Source: Paenibacillus pabuli
Lineage (GTDB): Bacteria > Bacillota > Bacilli > Paenibacillales > Paenibacillaceae
Direction of reading: 5' to 3'
Assembly (NCBI RefSeq): GCF_039831995.1
Contig: NZ_JBDOIO010000003.1
Coordinates: forward strand, 3,100,001 to 3,164,000
DNA length: 64,000 bases
In this document: piece after piece, positions 45,748 to 54,431 of the stretch
Layout: each line of letters starts with the position of its first letter
How positions within the stretch are numbered: position 1 is the first letter of the stretch
Program-made: the position numbers and the translations under genes
The notes under the pieces: model-generated
Database searches by the model: none
What the model was told of the DNA's origin: nothing
Seen by the model: only the letters and a program-made list of their open reading frames with translations

Positions 45748-46941
45748 TCATTTCTTATAAAATTGCTCTCTGGCATCCGAAATGCCTGAATGAAATTGGA
45801 TCATAGCAGCGGCGCGAATCCGGCGGACATGCTCCATCGCTTCAAGCAGGTTATGTTCCCAATCCTTCCCCAGCACTCCAGCATCCCGGCAAATGGCGGC
45901 CGCCGCAACACTGCCTTGAGCCATAGCGACCAGCGCGCTTTCGATTCCCGTAATATTGCCAGCGACGTACAAGCCTTCTACTGGCGTCTGCATTTCCTCG
46001 TTGTGCAGCGGAATATGACCGCCCAGTTCCTCTGCATACACCAGAGGGCACCCAGCCACTGCGGCCAATTCCGCTAGCGGGGATAAGCCGCCGGCAAGGG
46101 CCACAAAGTCGACGTTCTCCTCCCGCTCGCTGCCTGGAATAATTTCGCCTCTCCCGGTTACATCAGCCAGCGTCACGGATTCCACGTGATGTTCGCCGTT
46201 AATGGATATCGCGGAAGTGCGGAGCCGTAAAGGAATATCCCATATTTTAAGCCCGCCCCGTGGATAAAAGCAGGATACCGCGCCAGCCAACCCAAAGCTC
46301 GCGCCCAACTTTCCTCCGATTCTCATCAGCGGAGATGGTGCCAAATGAGCAAGGCCCAGTAGACGTTTCACCGCTTCTTTAGGCAGGGCTTCCTTACCGA
46401 ATACGGAATTTTGTTCTGGCAGCACGATCCCGGCCAGCGAAATACCGCTAACGGACAGTTCGCGAGCAATCGCCATGGCGAGCACGTTCACGCCGATGAT
46501 TAGCCCGCGGTGTCCCGGCTTCACATAGTGCACATTGGCCATCACCTGGGCGGCCCCAATCGACATGACTCCTGGCAGCGTCCAGCCCGGGGTCGGCTGA
46601 GGAATTTCGGCGGCGCCGGTGGCGAGCAAAACCCTTGCTGCCGAGAAAGATCCCCCCGTGGATCTTACGACCCAGCGATGTTCAATCCGAAGCATGCTGT
46701 GAACGGAAACGCCGCAGCGGATATCCACTCCCTTGACGCTGCATTCTTCTATCAGCTGTTCTGCAACCTGTCTGCCAACCCACCATCTCCCTTTTTCCTC
46801 GTGGAACTGTCCCAGCATGCGCCCGCCCGGCTGCGGGAATTCATCCAGCACAGCTACGCTTAAGCCATGCTCAGCCGCCGCTGCCGCGGCTGATAATCCC
46901 GCCGGACCGGCTCCAACAATCAACAGATCATATGACGTCAT
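45748..46941 (-). CDS. D-hydroxyproline dehydrogenase FAD/NAD-binding subunit (HcnB/LhpE-like)
   Basis: A 397-residue pyridine-nucleotide-disulfide oxidoreductase fold: FAD motif DLLIVGAGPAGLSAAAAAAE, a second nucleotide-binding part (GLIIGVNVLAMAIARE) and the C-terminal GLYVAGNITGIESALVA. This resembles the HcnB/LhpE subunit of opine or D-hydroxyproline dehydrogenases, but lacks the BFD-like C-terminal domain, which is instead a separate gene two positions upstream. The ATG overlaps the ferredoxin-like gene's stop (ATGA) and follows GGGGAGG. The complex passes electrons from D-hydroxyproline to the respiratory chain. Confidence 0.85.
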   Translation of the reverse strand: MTSYDLLIVGAGPAGLSAAAAAAEHGLSVAVLDEFPQPGGRMLGQFHEEKGRWWVGRQVAEQLIEECSVKGVDIRCGVSVHSMLRIEHRWVVRSTGGSFSAARVLLATGAAEIPQPTPGWTLPGVMSIGAAQVMANVHYVKPGHRGLIIGVNVLAMAIARELSVSGISLAGIVLPEQNSVFGKEALPKEAVKRLLGLAHLAPSPLMRIGGKLGASFGLAGAVSCFYPRGGLKIWDIPLRLRTSAISINGEHHVESVTLADVTGRGEIIPGSEREENVDFVALAGGLSPLAELAAVAGCPLVYAEELGGHIPLHNEEMQTPVEGLYVAGNITGIESALVAMAQGSVAAAAICRDAGVLGKDWEHNLLEAMEHVRRIRAAAMIQFHSGISDAREQFYKK

Positions 46942-47270
46942 GGCAGCTTCCTCCCCGTAATTTCATTGGAAAGCTGCCGCCCTTCCGAAATCCGCATCCC
47001 CTCTTCGAGCGGGGTAAGGCAGGAGCGCACCTGCCCCCTCCCTTCCACGTTCAGCCGGCATTCCATACAGTGGCCGATGGCACAATACAGCCCGCGAGCG
47101 GTGCCGGACTCCTCATGCCTGCGCAGTCTGCGAATCCCCGAGGCCAGCAGTGCCGCGGCAATAGGCTCACCCTGAAGTCCGGTCAGCTCTCTGCCGTCAA
47201 ACGTAAAGCTGACCGCTTCCTTCCTCCCCTTCAGCGGACCCAAAATCGGATGATTCGTAATCCGTTCCAT
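46938..47270 (-). CDS. D-hydroxyproline dehydrogenase [2Fe-2S] subunit (HcnA/LhpF-like)
   Basis: A 110-residue protein with a plant-type ferredoxin fold. The cluster ligands are C63, C68, C71 and C84 in GLYCAIGHCMECRLNV and QVRSC, matching HcnA-type small subunits. It starts one base before the end of the BFD-like gene (TAATG) and ends overlapping the FAD subunit gene, so three subunits are translated in a coupled string. Confidence 0.88.
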   Translation of the reverse strand: MERITNHPILGPLKGRKEAVSFTFDGRELTGLQGEPIAAALLASGIRRLRRHEESGTARGLYCAIGHCMECRLNVEGRGQVRSCLTPLEEGMRISEGRQLSNEITGRKLP

Positions 47271-47539
47271 TACGCTTCACCATTAGCCAGCTGGCCAAAG
47301 GTCACCGGTCGCACCGGAGGACGGTGGGGCAGCAGCTCCGAATCAGGGGGAGACTCCGGATTTTTGGCATGTACCCAGGTTTCGAGGAGATGCCGGCATA
47401 TCCTGCCCTGGCAGGCTCCCATACCGGCCCGTGTTTTCATTTTTAGCTGCCTTGAAGTATGGCATCCTGACTCGTATGCGGCCTCCAATTGAATGAGGGT
47501 TACTTCTTCGCATCGGCAAATGATCATGGAGCGTTTCAT
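47270..47539 (-). CDS. BFD-like [2Fe-2S] protein, split-off dehydrogenase domain
   Basis: An 89-residue protein whose first 50 residues are a bacterioferritin-associated-ferredoxin (Fer2_BFD) domain with C8, C10, C43 and C48 (ICRCEEVT and GACQGRIC). In HcnB/LhpE relatives this domain is the C-terminus of the FAD subunit. Here it is a free protein encoded before the other two subunits. A proline-rich tail follows (about 60-89). GGAGGG precedes the ATG. Confidence 0.85.
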   Translation of the reverse strand: MKRSMIICRCEEVTLIQLEAAYESGCHTSRQLKMKTRAGMGACQGRICRHLLETWVHAKNPESPPDSELLPHRPPVRPVTFGQLANGEA

Positions 47540-47549
47540 GAGAACCCTC

Positions 47550-48989
47550 CTATCGATAAGAAATGGCGCACGTCTTAAGCTCGGTAAAGAAGTCCAGTGC
47601 AGCCTGGCCCTGCTCGCGCGTATGGGAGCTTGACAGCTTCATACCGCCAAAAGGCGCCTGATACTCAACACCCGCGGTTTCCTGATTAACACGGACCATT
47701 CCGGCCCGGGCCTCGTCCAGGAACCGGTGGGCATGCGATAAATTTTGAGTAAACAGCGAAGCGCTCAGACCGTAAATCGATTGATTGCACAAAGCCACCG
47801 CTTCGTCAAAGTCGGCTGCTTCCAGCACCGTGGCGACGGGTCCGAATATTTCCTCCTGGATCAGGGGGTGTCCTGCGCCTACGCCAGCGGCTACGATCGG
47901 CCGGATATAATAACCATCCTGATCTCCGGAGAGCGGCGGACCTTGCGCCAGAATATCCGCTTGTTCGCTCGCCATATGCATATAAGACATCACGGTTTCG
48001 TACTGGCTTGCGGAAGCCACGGGACCAAGATAAGCCTCGCTGTCAAGCGCCGGAGCCAGCTTGATATTGGACAAGGCATACGACAATTTCTTGATGAACG
48101 AATCATAGATTCCCGACTCAACGATAATCCGGCTTGTTGCCGTACATTTTTGCCCCGCCGACCGAAACGCACCGCTGACAATGAGCGACACAGCCGTTTC
48201 AAGATCGGCGTCGTTTAATACGATCGCAGCATTTTTGCCGCCCATTTCGGTCTGATATTTGATATTGCGCTTGGCGCAAATTTGGGCAATGCCAAGGCCT
48301 GTGGACGTGGAGCCGGTAAAACTTACGGCGTCCAAAGGAGTTTGCTCAAGCATCGCTTTACCGATCTGGCTGCCCTTGCCGATAACCAGATTGATGACAC
48401 CTGGCGGAAGCCCAGCTTCTTCAAACAGTTCCGCCAGCCTGGTCGCGGTCAGCGATGCAAGCTCCGCCGGTTTCCATACCACTGTGTTTCCGCAAATCAG
48501 CGCGGGTGCTATTTTCCAGATCGGAATGGCAACGGGGAAATTCCATGGCGTAATGATGCCCGCCACGCCGAGAGAAACCTTCCTGGTGAACTGCAGCACA
48601 TTCTGCTCGCTGGAAGGGATGACCGCCCCGTTCGCCCGGAGTCCCTCGGCGGCGTAATAACGCAGCAGGTTCACTCCCCGGCTTACTTCCCCGCGCATTT
48701 CCGCAATCGGCTTCCCCATCTCCATACTTGCGAGGTTAGCGACGTCATCCGATTTTGACTGAAGCAAATCCGCCATCCGTTCCAAATGACCGGCTCTGAC
48801 AGAGCCGCTCAAGCCAGACCAGGAGCCGTAAGCTTCACGCGCCGCCTGCTCCGCCTGAATGACTTGTGATGAATCCGATAAATGCAGCACCCCCACCTGC
48901 TCCTTGGTGTTGGATGGGTTGATTACGGCGCACTCTCCCGCTGTCGGCTCTATCCATTCTCCCCCGATCCAGTTGCGGCTGTTTTTCAT
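47550..48989 (-). CDS. 2-oxoglutarate semialdehyde dehydrogenase (aldehyde dehydrogenase family)
   Basis: A 479-residue NAD(P)-dependent aldehyde dehydrogenase with N150 (TPWNFP), E248 (TEMGGKN) and the nucleophile C282 (GQKCTA). Length and sequence fit the KGSADH group, which oxidises 2-oxoglutarate semialdehyde to 2-oxoglutarate, the last step of hydroxyproline degradation; the next gene upstream is the deaminase that produces this semialdehyde. It could otherwise serve a sugar acid pathway, but the context is strong. Start 48989 follows GGAGG. Confidence 0.88.
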   Translation of the reverse strand: MKNSRNWIGGEWIEPTAGECAVINPSNTKEQVGVLHLSDSSQVIQAEQAAREAYGSWSGLSGSVRAGHLERMADLLQSKSDDVANLASMEMGKPIAEMRGEVSRGVNLLRYYAAEGLRANGAVIPSSEQNVLQFTRKVSLGVAGIITPWNFPVAIPIWKIAPALICGNTVVWKPAELASLTATRLAELFEEAGLPPGVINLVIGKGSQIGKAMLEQTPLDAVSFTGSTSTGLGIAQICAKRNIKYQTEMGGKNAAIVLNDADLETAVSLIVSGAFRSAGQKCTATSRIIVESGIYDSFIKKLSYALSNIKLAPALDSEAYLGPVASASQYETVMSYMHMASEQADILAQGPPLSGDQDGYYIRPIVAAGVGAGHPLIQEEIFGPVATVLEAADFDEAVALCNQSIYGLSASLFTQNLSHAHRFLDEARAGMVRVNQETAGVEYQAPFGGMKLSSSHTREQGQAALDFFTELKTCAISYR

Positions 48990-49040
48990 TTGTGTTCCTC
49001 CTTTTGCAGGACTCATAATTCAGCTTTATTGGTTAAGGCT

Positions 49041-49928
49041 TCATGGCTGGCTTATTTCGCGCTTCACGGCAAACTCAAATGCTTCTTTAATGGCGATATA
49101 GTCGGCTGCCGGGAGTGGCAGGCGAGGCGGACGCGTCGGTCCTACCGGGAATCCGGCCAGTTCCATCATATATTTGATCGATTGGACAAGCTGCGGACTG
49201 GCATCAAAGTGGAACAAAGGGAGAAGATGGCGATATAGAACAGTCGCCTCCCGAACTTTGCCTTGTCTCGCCAGATTGAATAACTCCACTCCTTCCTTAG
49301 GAAGAGCATTTGGCACGCCTGAAATCCAGCCCGTTGCCCCGCACAGCGCACCTTCCATAGCCAAATCGTCAACGCCGATCATCACTTCCAGATCCGTATG
49401 GGCCAAAATATCGTGCACGCGGCGGATGTCCCCGGAGAATTCCTTCACGGCCACGACATGTTCAAGCTCGGAAAGCCTGGAAAGCAGCTGGGGAGTCAAA
49501 TCAACTTTGTAATCATGCGGGTTGTTGTAAACGATGATCGGCAAACCCACCTCATTCACCGCTTCATAATGAGCGATGACCTCAGACTCAAGTGGCTTGT
49601 AATTGATTGGTGGCAGTGCCATTACGCCGGCAGCTCCCGCGTCCTTGGCATGCCGTACCCAATCTGCCACTTGCTTGGTGGATGGCGCCGCGGAACCGAC
49701 GACTACAGGCACTCGGCCTGCCGCGGCTTCGATGACCGTCTCCACAACCTTGGCCCGCTCCTCCCGCGTTAATGTCGCATATTCGCCTAATGATCCAGCC
49801 GGGATCAAGCCGTTCACGCCTTGTGAGATAAGGTCATCGCAAAGCTCCGCCAGACGTTTGTAATCGACCTCGTAATCCGCTGTAAACGGTGTGACAAGCG
49901 CGACATAAACTCCTTCAAATGTTGCCAT
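49041..49928 (-). CDS. 1-pyrroline-4-hydroxy-2-carboxylate deaminase (DHDPS family)
   Basis: A 295-residue TIM-barrel protein of the dihydrodipicolinate synthase/NAL family: Schiff-base K162 (VAVKEFSGD), Y134 (VYNNPHDY) and the GxxGE-type AGSLGEYATLT loop. In hydroxyproline operons this family member converts 1-pyrroline-4-hydroxy-2-carboxylate into 2-oxoglutarate semialdehyde plus ammonia. DapA itself is unlikely because the surrounding genes give no lysine context. ATG 49928 has GAAGGGAG upstream; an earlier ATG at 49958 has no site. Confidence 0.88.
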   Translation of the reverse strand: MATFEGVYVALVTPFTADYEVDYKRLAELCDDLISQGVNGLIPAGSLGEYATLTREERAKVVETVIEAAAGRVPVVVGSAAPSTKQVADWVRHAKDAGAAGVMALPPINYKPLESEVIAHYEAVNEVGLPIIVYNNPHDYKVDLTPQLLSRLSELEHVVAVKEFSGDIRRVHDILAHTDLEVMIGVDDLAMEGALCGATGWISGVPNALPKEGVELFNLARQGKVREATVLYRHLLPLFHFDASPQLVQSIKYMMELAGFPVGPTRPPRLPLPAADYIAIKEAFEFAVKREISQP

Positions 49929-49976
49929 ATTGACATTTCTCCCTTCAGCGTTATCCATTTCAATATCAGCCTCGAT

Positions 49977-50999
49977 TCAGTACAGAACAAAACCTTCCGG
50001 CAGCGAATCTGACGGATCGAGCAAGAAATTCATGAATCCCAGGATGTGAGCGGTTCCGGTGAGCCGAGGAATGACGGCTCTATACCCGTGAATGTCCTTT
50101 TCCCCTTCGATGCTTCCCACGATTCGCGCGCCAGTGATCCCTTCATAAACGATCTGCTGCCCTGGCTTCAGCGAACCGCAGGAATGCAGGAATGCCATGT
50201 GAGCGCAGGTGCCAGCCCCTCCTGGCGACCGGTCAAGCTGCTCTCCGGCAAATGCAGCCGTGCAGCGATATGCGAGCCGGTGGGGGGTTCGGTCATCGCA
50301 CGATGCATCTCCCCTTTGATAAAAAAAGACGCCGTGAATTCCGGATATCCAGTCCAGGTGCGGATGCTTCACCTCAAGCCGCCGTTCGATCTCCTCGCGG
50401 ATCACCCTGCCCCATTCACGCAGCTTTGGAAGGTTGAACACATCTCCGTCTCCCAAAGCTGACATATCGACCACAGCATAAAACTCACCGCCAAAAGCGA
50501 CATCGACCCTTATCTCCATGCCTTGAACCTTCACCGCAAGCTGCTCGGCATAAATGAAGCTTGGGACATTCAAAAAAGAAACTGACCGGACTTCATGCCC
50601 GTCGAAATCGGCAAAGGCCTTGACCGTTCCGGCCGGGCAATCGATCAGAACGCCGTTGGCAGCGTCCGAAGCAGATAGCTGTCCCGTCGACGCCCATGCC
50701 GCAACGGTGGCGATGATTCCGTGGCCGCTGATGGCCGAAAGGCCTTCCTGGTTCAGAAATAACAATCCAAAGCTCGCTTCTGGCGTTGTCGATGCCGTTA
50801 CAATCGCTCCCGTCATCTCACGATGCCCTCGCGGTTCAGCCAGCAGCAGCTTCCTGACGGAATCGAAATGCCGTTTGAAAAATAAAGACTTCGCATGCTG
50901 AGAGGAGCCATTGATCTGAGGCACCCCCCCGGTGATGATCCGCAGCGGCTGACCGCAGGAATGCGTATCGAGCGCCGCATACCACTTCGTTGTTTCCAT
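49977..50999 (-). CDS. Proline racemase family paralogue with altered catalytic residues
   Basis: A 340-residue protein of the proline racemase/hydroxyproline epimerase fold, clearly homologous to the next gene (DTHSCGQPLR, EPRGHREMTGAI). Both catalytic positions differ: the first Cys (usual MCGH) is S91 in SAISGHG, and the second, Cys in epimerases or Thr in 3-hydroxyproline dehydratases, is G260 in LDRSPGGAGTCAHM. A Cys does occur five residues later (C265). It may be a dehydratase-like or binding protein, or use another mechanism; epimerase activity is doubtful. GGAGGG precedes the ATG. Confidence 0.85.
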   Translation of the reverse strand: METTKWYAALDTHSCGQPLRIITGGVPQINGSSQHAKSLFFKRHFDSVRKLLLAEPRGHREMTGAIVTASTTPEASFGLLFLNQEGLSAISGHGIIATVAAWASTGQLSASDAANGVLIDCPAGTVKAFADFDGHEVRSVSFLNVPSFIYAEQLAVKVQGMEIRVDVAFGGEFYAVVDMSALGDGDVFNLPKLREWGRVIREEIERRLEVKHPHLDWISGIHGVFFYQRGDASCDDRTPHRLAYRCTAAFAGEQLDRSPGGAGTCAHMAFLHSCGSLKPGQQIVYEGITGARIVGSIEGEKDIHGYRAVIPRLTGTAHILGFMNFLLDPSDSLPEGFVLY

Positions 51000-51023
51000 A
51001 ATGCCGCCCTCCGGTAAAATTCA

Positions 51024-52025
51024 TTAGAGCAGGAAAAATCCCTGACTCAACGGATCCTGCTCCTGATAAACAAACTGATGAAAGCCCGTAATCCACGCTG
51101 AACCGGATATTTCGGGAATGACTGCCGCCAAACCGCCCACGGTCGTTTCTTCCAATACTTTTGCCTGGAACAAGGAGCCTACGATGCTCTCATGCACGAA
51201 CTCCTCCCCTTTTTGCAGCTCCCCCTTGGCGTGAAGCACGGCAACTTTCGCAGAAGTTCCCGTGCCGCATGGAGAGCGGTCAATGCCGCCAGGGGGTACG
51301 ACAACCGTATTCCGACAGTTGGCGGACGGCGAGACCGGGTCACTGTAAAACTCAATATGAGTGAGTCCGCGAATGACGGGAATTTCGGGATGTACCACCT
51401 CGATTTCGCGATTGATCGCCTCCCGGATCTTGATCGCCAGCTCCACGATCTCCGAACCCCGTCCGGGAACGAGTGGCAGATGAAGCGGGCGCGCGTCCAC
51501 AAGCCCGTAAAAATTGCCGCCATACGCAATATCAACGGAAATGACGCCAATACCCTCAACGCGAACCCGTACATCCGATTGGTATAAAAAAGAAGCGATG
51601 TTTGTGAACGAAACCTTCTTTACCTTCCCGTCCTCCACTGTAAGCTTTGCTTTAACCATTCCTGCTGGCGTATCCAAATGGATAACGTCTTTGTTCCCGG
51701 GGTAAATTCCTCCCTCGATCAGTGCCGTGCATAGGCCGATCGTGTCGTGTCCGCACATCGGCAAATATCCACCGCTTTCGATAAAGACAACCCCGATGTC
51801 TGCACTTTTGTTGCACGGCGGAGTCAAAATGCAGCCTGACATCACTTCATGCCCCCGCGGTTCCAGCATTAGAGCCCGGCGGAAATGGTCGTAATGTTCG
51901 GACATGTACACCATCTTCTCGGTCATTGTACGGCCGATCAGCTCGGGTGCTCCGCTTGTCACGGTCCGGGTGGGGTTCCCCCCCGTGTGGGTGTCGATTG
52001 TGCTCACCAGCTTGGATATTCTCAA
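51024..52025 (-). CDS. 4-hydroxyproline 2-epimerase (proline racemase family)
   Basis: A 333-residue enzyme with the canonical two-Cys acid/base pair: C91 in LPMCGHDTIG and C253 in DRSPCGTGTSA. The MCGHDTIG form and the operon context (D-hydroxyproline dehydrogenase, deaminase, semialdehyde dehydrogenase) favour hydroxyproline 2-epimerase over proline racemase. It would convert trans-4-hydroxy-L-proline into cis-4-hydroxy-D-proline in the cytosol. The start is TTG at 52025, 7 bases after AGGAGG, and it overlaps the dehydrogenase stop (TTGA). Confidence 0.92.
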   Translation of the reverse strand: MRISKLVSTIDTHTGGNPTRTVTSGAPELIGRTMTEKMVYMSEHYDHFRRALMLEPRGHEVMSGCILTPPCNKSADIGVVFIESGGYLPMCGHDTIGLCTALIEGGIYPGNKDVIHLDTPAGMVKAKLTVEDGKVKKVSFTNIASFLYQSDVRVRVEGIGVISVDIAYGGNFYGLVDARPLHLPLVPGRGSEIVELAIKIREAINREIEVVHPEIPVIRGLTHIEFYSDPVSPSANCRNTVVVPPGGIDRSPCGTGTSAKVAVLHAKGELQKGEEFVHESIVGSLFQAKVLEETTVGGLAAVIPEISGSAWITGFHQFVYQEQDPLSQGFFLL

Positions 52026-53218
52026 AAGATTACCTCCTGTCGGCCCGCCTCGTGGCGGAAACGGTCATAACGCAGCGGATCAACCGGAATACAGGTCTCC
52101 GCTCCGTTCAGCATTTCGCTAATGACTTTTCCCGTAACGGCAGCCAGGCTGATGCCATCACCTTCGTGTCCGGCCGCGATGTAGAACCCGGGAATTTCAT
52201 CAACGGCAGATACAATCGGCAGATGATCCGGTGTCCAGGGACGTAATCCCGCGTAGGTTCGAAGCAGCGGAATCTGTTCCAGGGCAGGGAAAAAGCGAAT
52301 TGCCCTTTCGGCCATAAGCCGGATGACCTCCTGGTCCACGCGAGCGTCCATCCCTACAAATTGGCGGCTCGATCCAATCAGAAAATTTTGCGATGCGGTC
52401 GGTTCGAATACAAGCGCGATCCCGTATTGTTCAAATTTCGGGTCAACGCTCCGCTTTCCGCCAAACTTGCTGATCAGGTAACCAAATTCCATCACCTTTC
52501 GCTTCCCGATGCTTTCCCAGCGGGAAGCGACCAGAATGTGCCCTTTGCGGGGTTCGATCGGAATATCCAGCCCGACCATTTGTCCAATATGCTTCGACCA
52601 CACCCCGGCAGCATTGATGACGGTCTGTGCATGAATCGTGCCGCCGGTGGTCTCTACCCCGCGGATTCTCCGCTGAGCATCAAGCATAATCGCCGTAACG
52701 GATGTATGAACCCGCAGCCTGGCTCCATACCGGCGAGCGGCGGATGCCAGCGAATAGGTGAGCAGCACCGGATTTACCGTGGAATCCGTTGCGCACTCTA
52801 AGCCGCCGAGCAGATCTTCGGCCAGCGCTGGCCATTCGCTGCGCAGATCTTTTTGGTCGAGCATGCGGAAGGGAAGGCCGGCCTCCCTCTGGCGTAAAAC
52901 CCAGCTTTCGGCGGCAAGCATCTCCTCTTCCGTCTCGCAGACAAGGATGCTTCCGGGGGCGCGATACTCAAATTCCTCATCGAGCTCCCGGGCCCATTCC
53001 GCCACCAGTTCCTGCGATTTTAAGGACATCTGGCTGTCAAAGCCGGGATCCTTGTCAATCGCAAGAATATTGCCGTCGCATTTGGAAGAGGTCCCTCCGG
53101 CGAGTTCTCCCCGCTCCACCACAACCACATCCATACCTTGCCTCGCCGCATAATAAGCGATGGACATGCCGATAATCCCGCCGCCGATAACAACAACCTC
53201 CGCAGATTCAGCATTCAT
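52022..53218 (-). CDS. D-hydroxyproline dehydrogenase FAD catalytic subunit (DadA-like)
   Basis: A 398-residue FAD-dependent amine oxidoreductase of the DAO/DadA family: VVVIGGGIIGMSIAYYAAR Rossmann start, VVVVERGELAGGTSS, and the C-terminal GLRPWTPDHLPIVSAVDEI and GHEGDGISLAAVTG flavin-binding stretches. In HcnABC/LhpBEF-type complexes this is the catalytic subunit, oxidising the D-amino acid. It is translationally coupled to the epimerase that supplies its substrate. The other subunits are about 5 kb downstream in the same block. Confidence 0.88.
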   Translation of the reverse strand: MNAESAEVVVIGGGIIGMSIAYYAARQGMDVVVVERGELAGGTSSKCDGNILAIDKDPGFDSQMSLKSQELVAEWARELDEEFEYRAPGSILVCETEEEMLAAESWVLRQREAGLPFRMLDQKDLRSEWPALAEDLLGGLECATDSTVNPVLLTYSLASAARRYGARLRVHTSVTAIMLDAQRRIRGVETTGGTIHAQTVINAAGVWSKHIGQMVGLDIPIEPRKGHILVASRWESIGKRKVMEFGYLISKFGGKRSVDPKFEQYGIALVFEPTASQNFLIGSSRQFVGMDARVDQEVIRLMAERAIRFFPALEQIPLLRTYAGLRPWTPDHLPIVSAVDEIPGFYIAAGHEGDGISLAAVTGKVISEMLNGAETCIPVDPLRYDRFRHEAGRQEVIF

Positions 53219-53241
53219 GAATCGATCCCTTGCCTCCCCTC

Positions 53242-54312
53242 TTACAGCACAATCAGTTCTTTATTCGATGTTGTCAGCACTTCGATGCCCGTATCGGTAA
53301 CCAGAATGTTGTCTTCGATGCGGACGCCCCCAAAATCAGGCAGGTAAATGCCGGGTTCAACCGTCATAATCATGCCGGGTTCCAGCTTATCCTCCGTTTG
53401 TTGGGAAAACCGCATGGGCTCGTGAATCTCCAAACCGAAGGCGTGGCCGAGACCATGACCGAAATAATCCCCATACCCGCGGCCGGAAATATATTCCCTG
53501 GCCAACGAGTCACCCTCCTTCCCGGTCATTCCCGGTTTCAGCCCCTCCAGGACGGATTGGTTCGCTTCCAGCACAATCCGGTAAATCTCCCGATGGCGTT
53601 CGGTCGGTTTGCCGATAAAAACCGTGCGCGTCAAATCGGAACAGTATCCTTCGTAATTCGCGCCAAAATCCATGGTCACGAATTCATCCATTCCGAGTGG
53701 CTTGTCACTGGCTAATCCGTGCGGAAGTGCCGAGCGCGCGCCGGAAGCGACGATGATCGGATACGCCGACGACACCGCGCCGTTTTTGCGCATGAAATAT
53801 TCCAGCTCCGCCGCCACCTCCCTTTCGGTAACGCCAGGCTTCATTACACCCAGAATAAACGCAAAGGCCTTTTCCGTAATTTCGATTGCTTTCCGAATAC
53901 AGTGCTGCTCCCCCTCATCCTTAATGCCTCGCAGCTTTTCGATGACGTCCCCAATTGGCGTTAGTTCGATGCCGGCAAACGTGCGCTCGTACGTTTCATA
54001 GTCGGCAAAGGGAACATGATGTTTTTCAAATCCCATTTTCTTGACGCCGGCGGCGCTCAGTTTTTCGCGGATCAGCTCAAGCGGCTGGCCCCCATGCTGC
54101 ACCACTTCAAATTCCTTGGCTTGCTGCCCCGCTTGGCTGACATAACGAAAATCGGTCACTAGCCACGCTTGATCCTGAGTAATTACAGCCCAACCGGCAG
54201 TTCCCGTAAAGCCGGTAACATATCTCCGGTTAAACGGACTGGAAATCAACAGTGCATCTATTTCCTGCTGCTCGATCACTTCCCTTACCTTGCTGAGTCG
54301 CTGAGCTTCCAT
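53242..54312 (-). CDS. M24 family Xaa-Pro dipeptidase/aminopeptidase
   Basis: A 356-residue cytosolic peptidase with an N-terminal creatinase-like domain and the pita-bread catalytic domain. The five dimetal ligands are all present: D215 (TMDFG), D226 (CSDLTRT), H290 (GLGHAFG), E319 (TVEPGI) and E333 (RIEDNI). PepQ/YqhT-type enzymes cut bonds before or after proline; here hydroxyproline-containing peptides are a natural substrate, since the next genes degrade hydroxyproline. An AT-rich operator-like array and a TATAAT element precede it. Confidence 0.92.
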   Translation of the reverse strand: MEAQRLSKVREVIEQQEIDALLISSPFNRRYVTGFTGTAGWAVITQDQAWLVTDFRYVSQAGQQAKEFEVVQHGGQPLELIREKLSAAGVKKMGFEKHHVPFADYETYERTFAGIELTPIGDVIEKLRGIKDEGEQHCIRKAIEITEKAFAFILGVMKPGVTEREVAAELEYFMRKNGAVSSAYPIIVASGARSALPHGLASDKPLGMDEFVTMDFGANYEGYCSDLTRTVFIGKPTERHREIYRIVLEANQSVLEGLKPGMTGKEGDSLAREYISGRGYGDYFGHGLGHAFGLEIHEPMRFSQQTEDKLEPGMIMTVEPGIYLPDFGGVRIEDNILVTDTGIEVLTTSNKELIVL

Positions 54313-54382
54313 ATTTTTTTACGCTCCCTCCGTATTGTGACAAAGCCGAAATTGCTGCCTTTACAGCATGTTACAAAACTGA

Positions 54383-54409
54383 ATTGAATTATATTCAATA
54401 ATGTTGAAT
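54383..54409 (-). promoter_or_regulatory. Phased TTGAA/TTCAA operator with embedded -10 element, upstream of peptidase and hydroxyproline genes
   Basis: Three TTGAA/TTCAA elements start at 54384, 54394 and 54404, exactly 10 bases apart. They make two overlapping palindromes, ATTGAA-5-TTCAAT and ATTCAA-5-TTGAAT, and a minus-strand TATAAT lies at 54388-54393. The 17-mer at 54393-54409 resembles sequences upstream of two other genes in this block. Confidence 0.5.
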
Positions 54410-54431
54410 TATGGGTATGCCCACGCCCGAG

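Noticed and set aside
47270..47539. Frameshifted fragment of the FAD subunit gene
   Set aside because: The BFD-like gene lies before the [2Fe-2S] gene rather than after the FAD gene, has its own GGAGGG site and start, and keeps all four Cys, so it is a separate gene.
49041..49928. Dihydrodipicolinate synthase (lysine synthesis)
   Set aside because: The Lys and Tyr of the family are present, but every neighbour belongs to hydroxyproline degradation, where a family member with another reaction is expected.
51024..52025. Proline racemase acting on free proline
   Set aside because: Not excluded biochemically, but the MCGHDTIG form and the D-hydroxyproline dehydrogenase, deaminase and semialdehyde dehydrogenase genes make hydroxyproline epimerase the better call.
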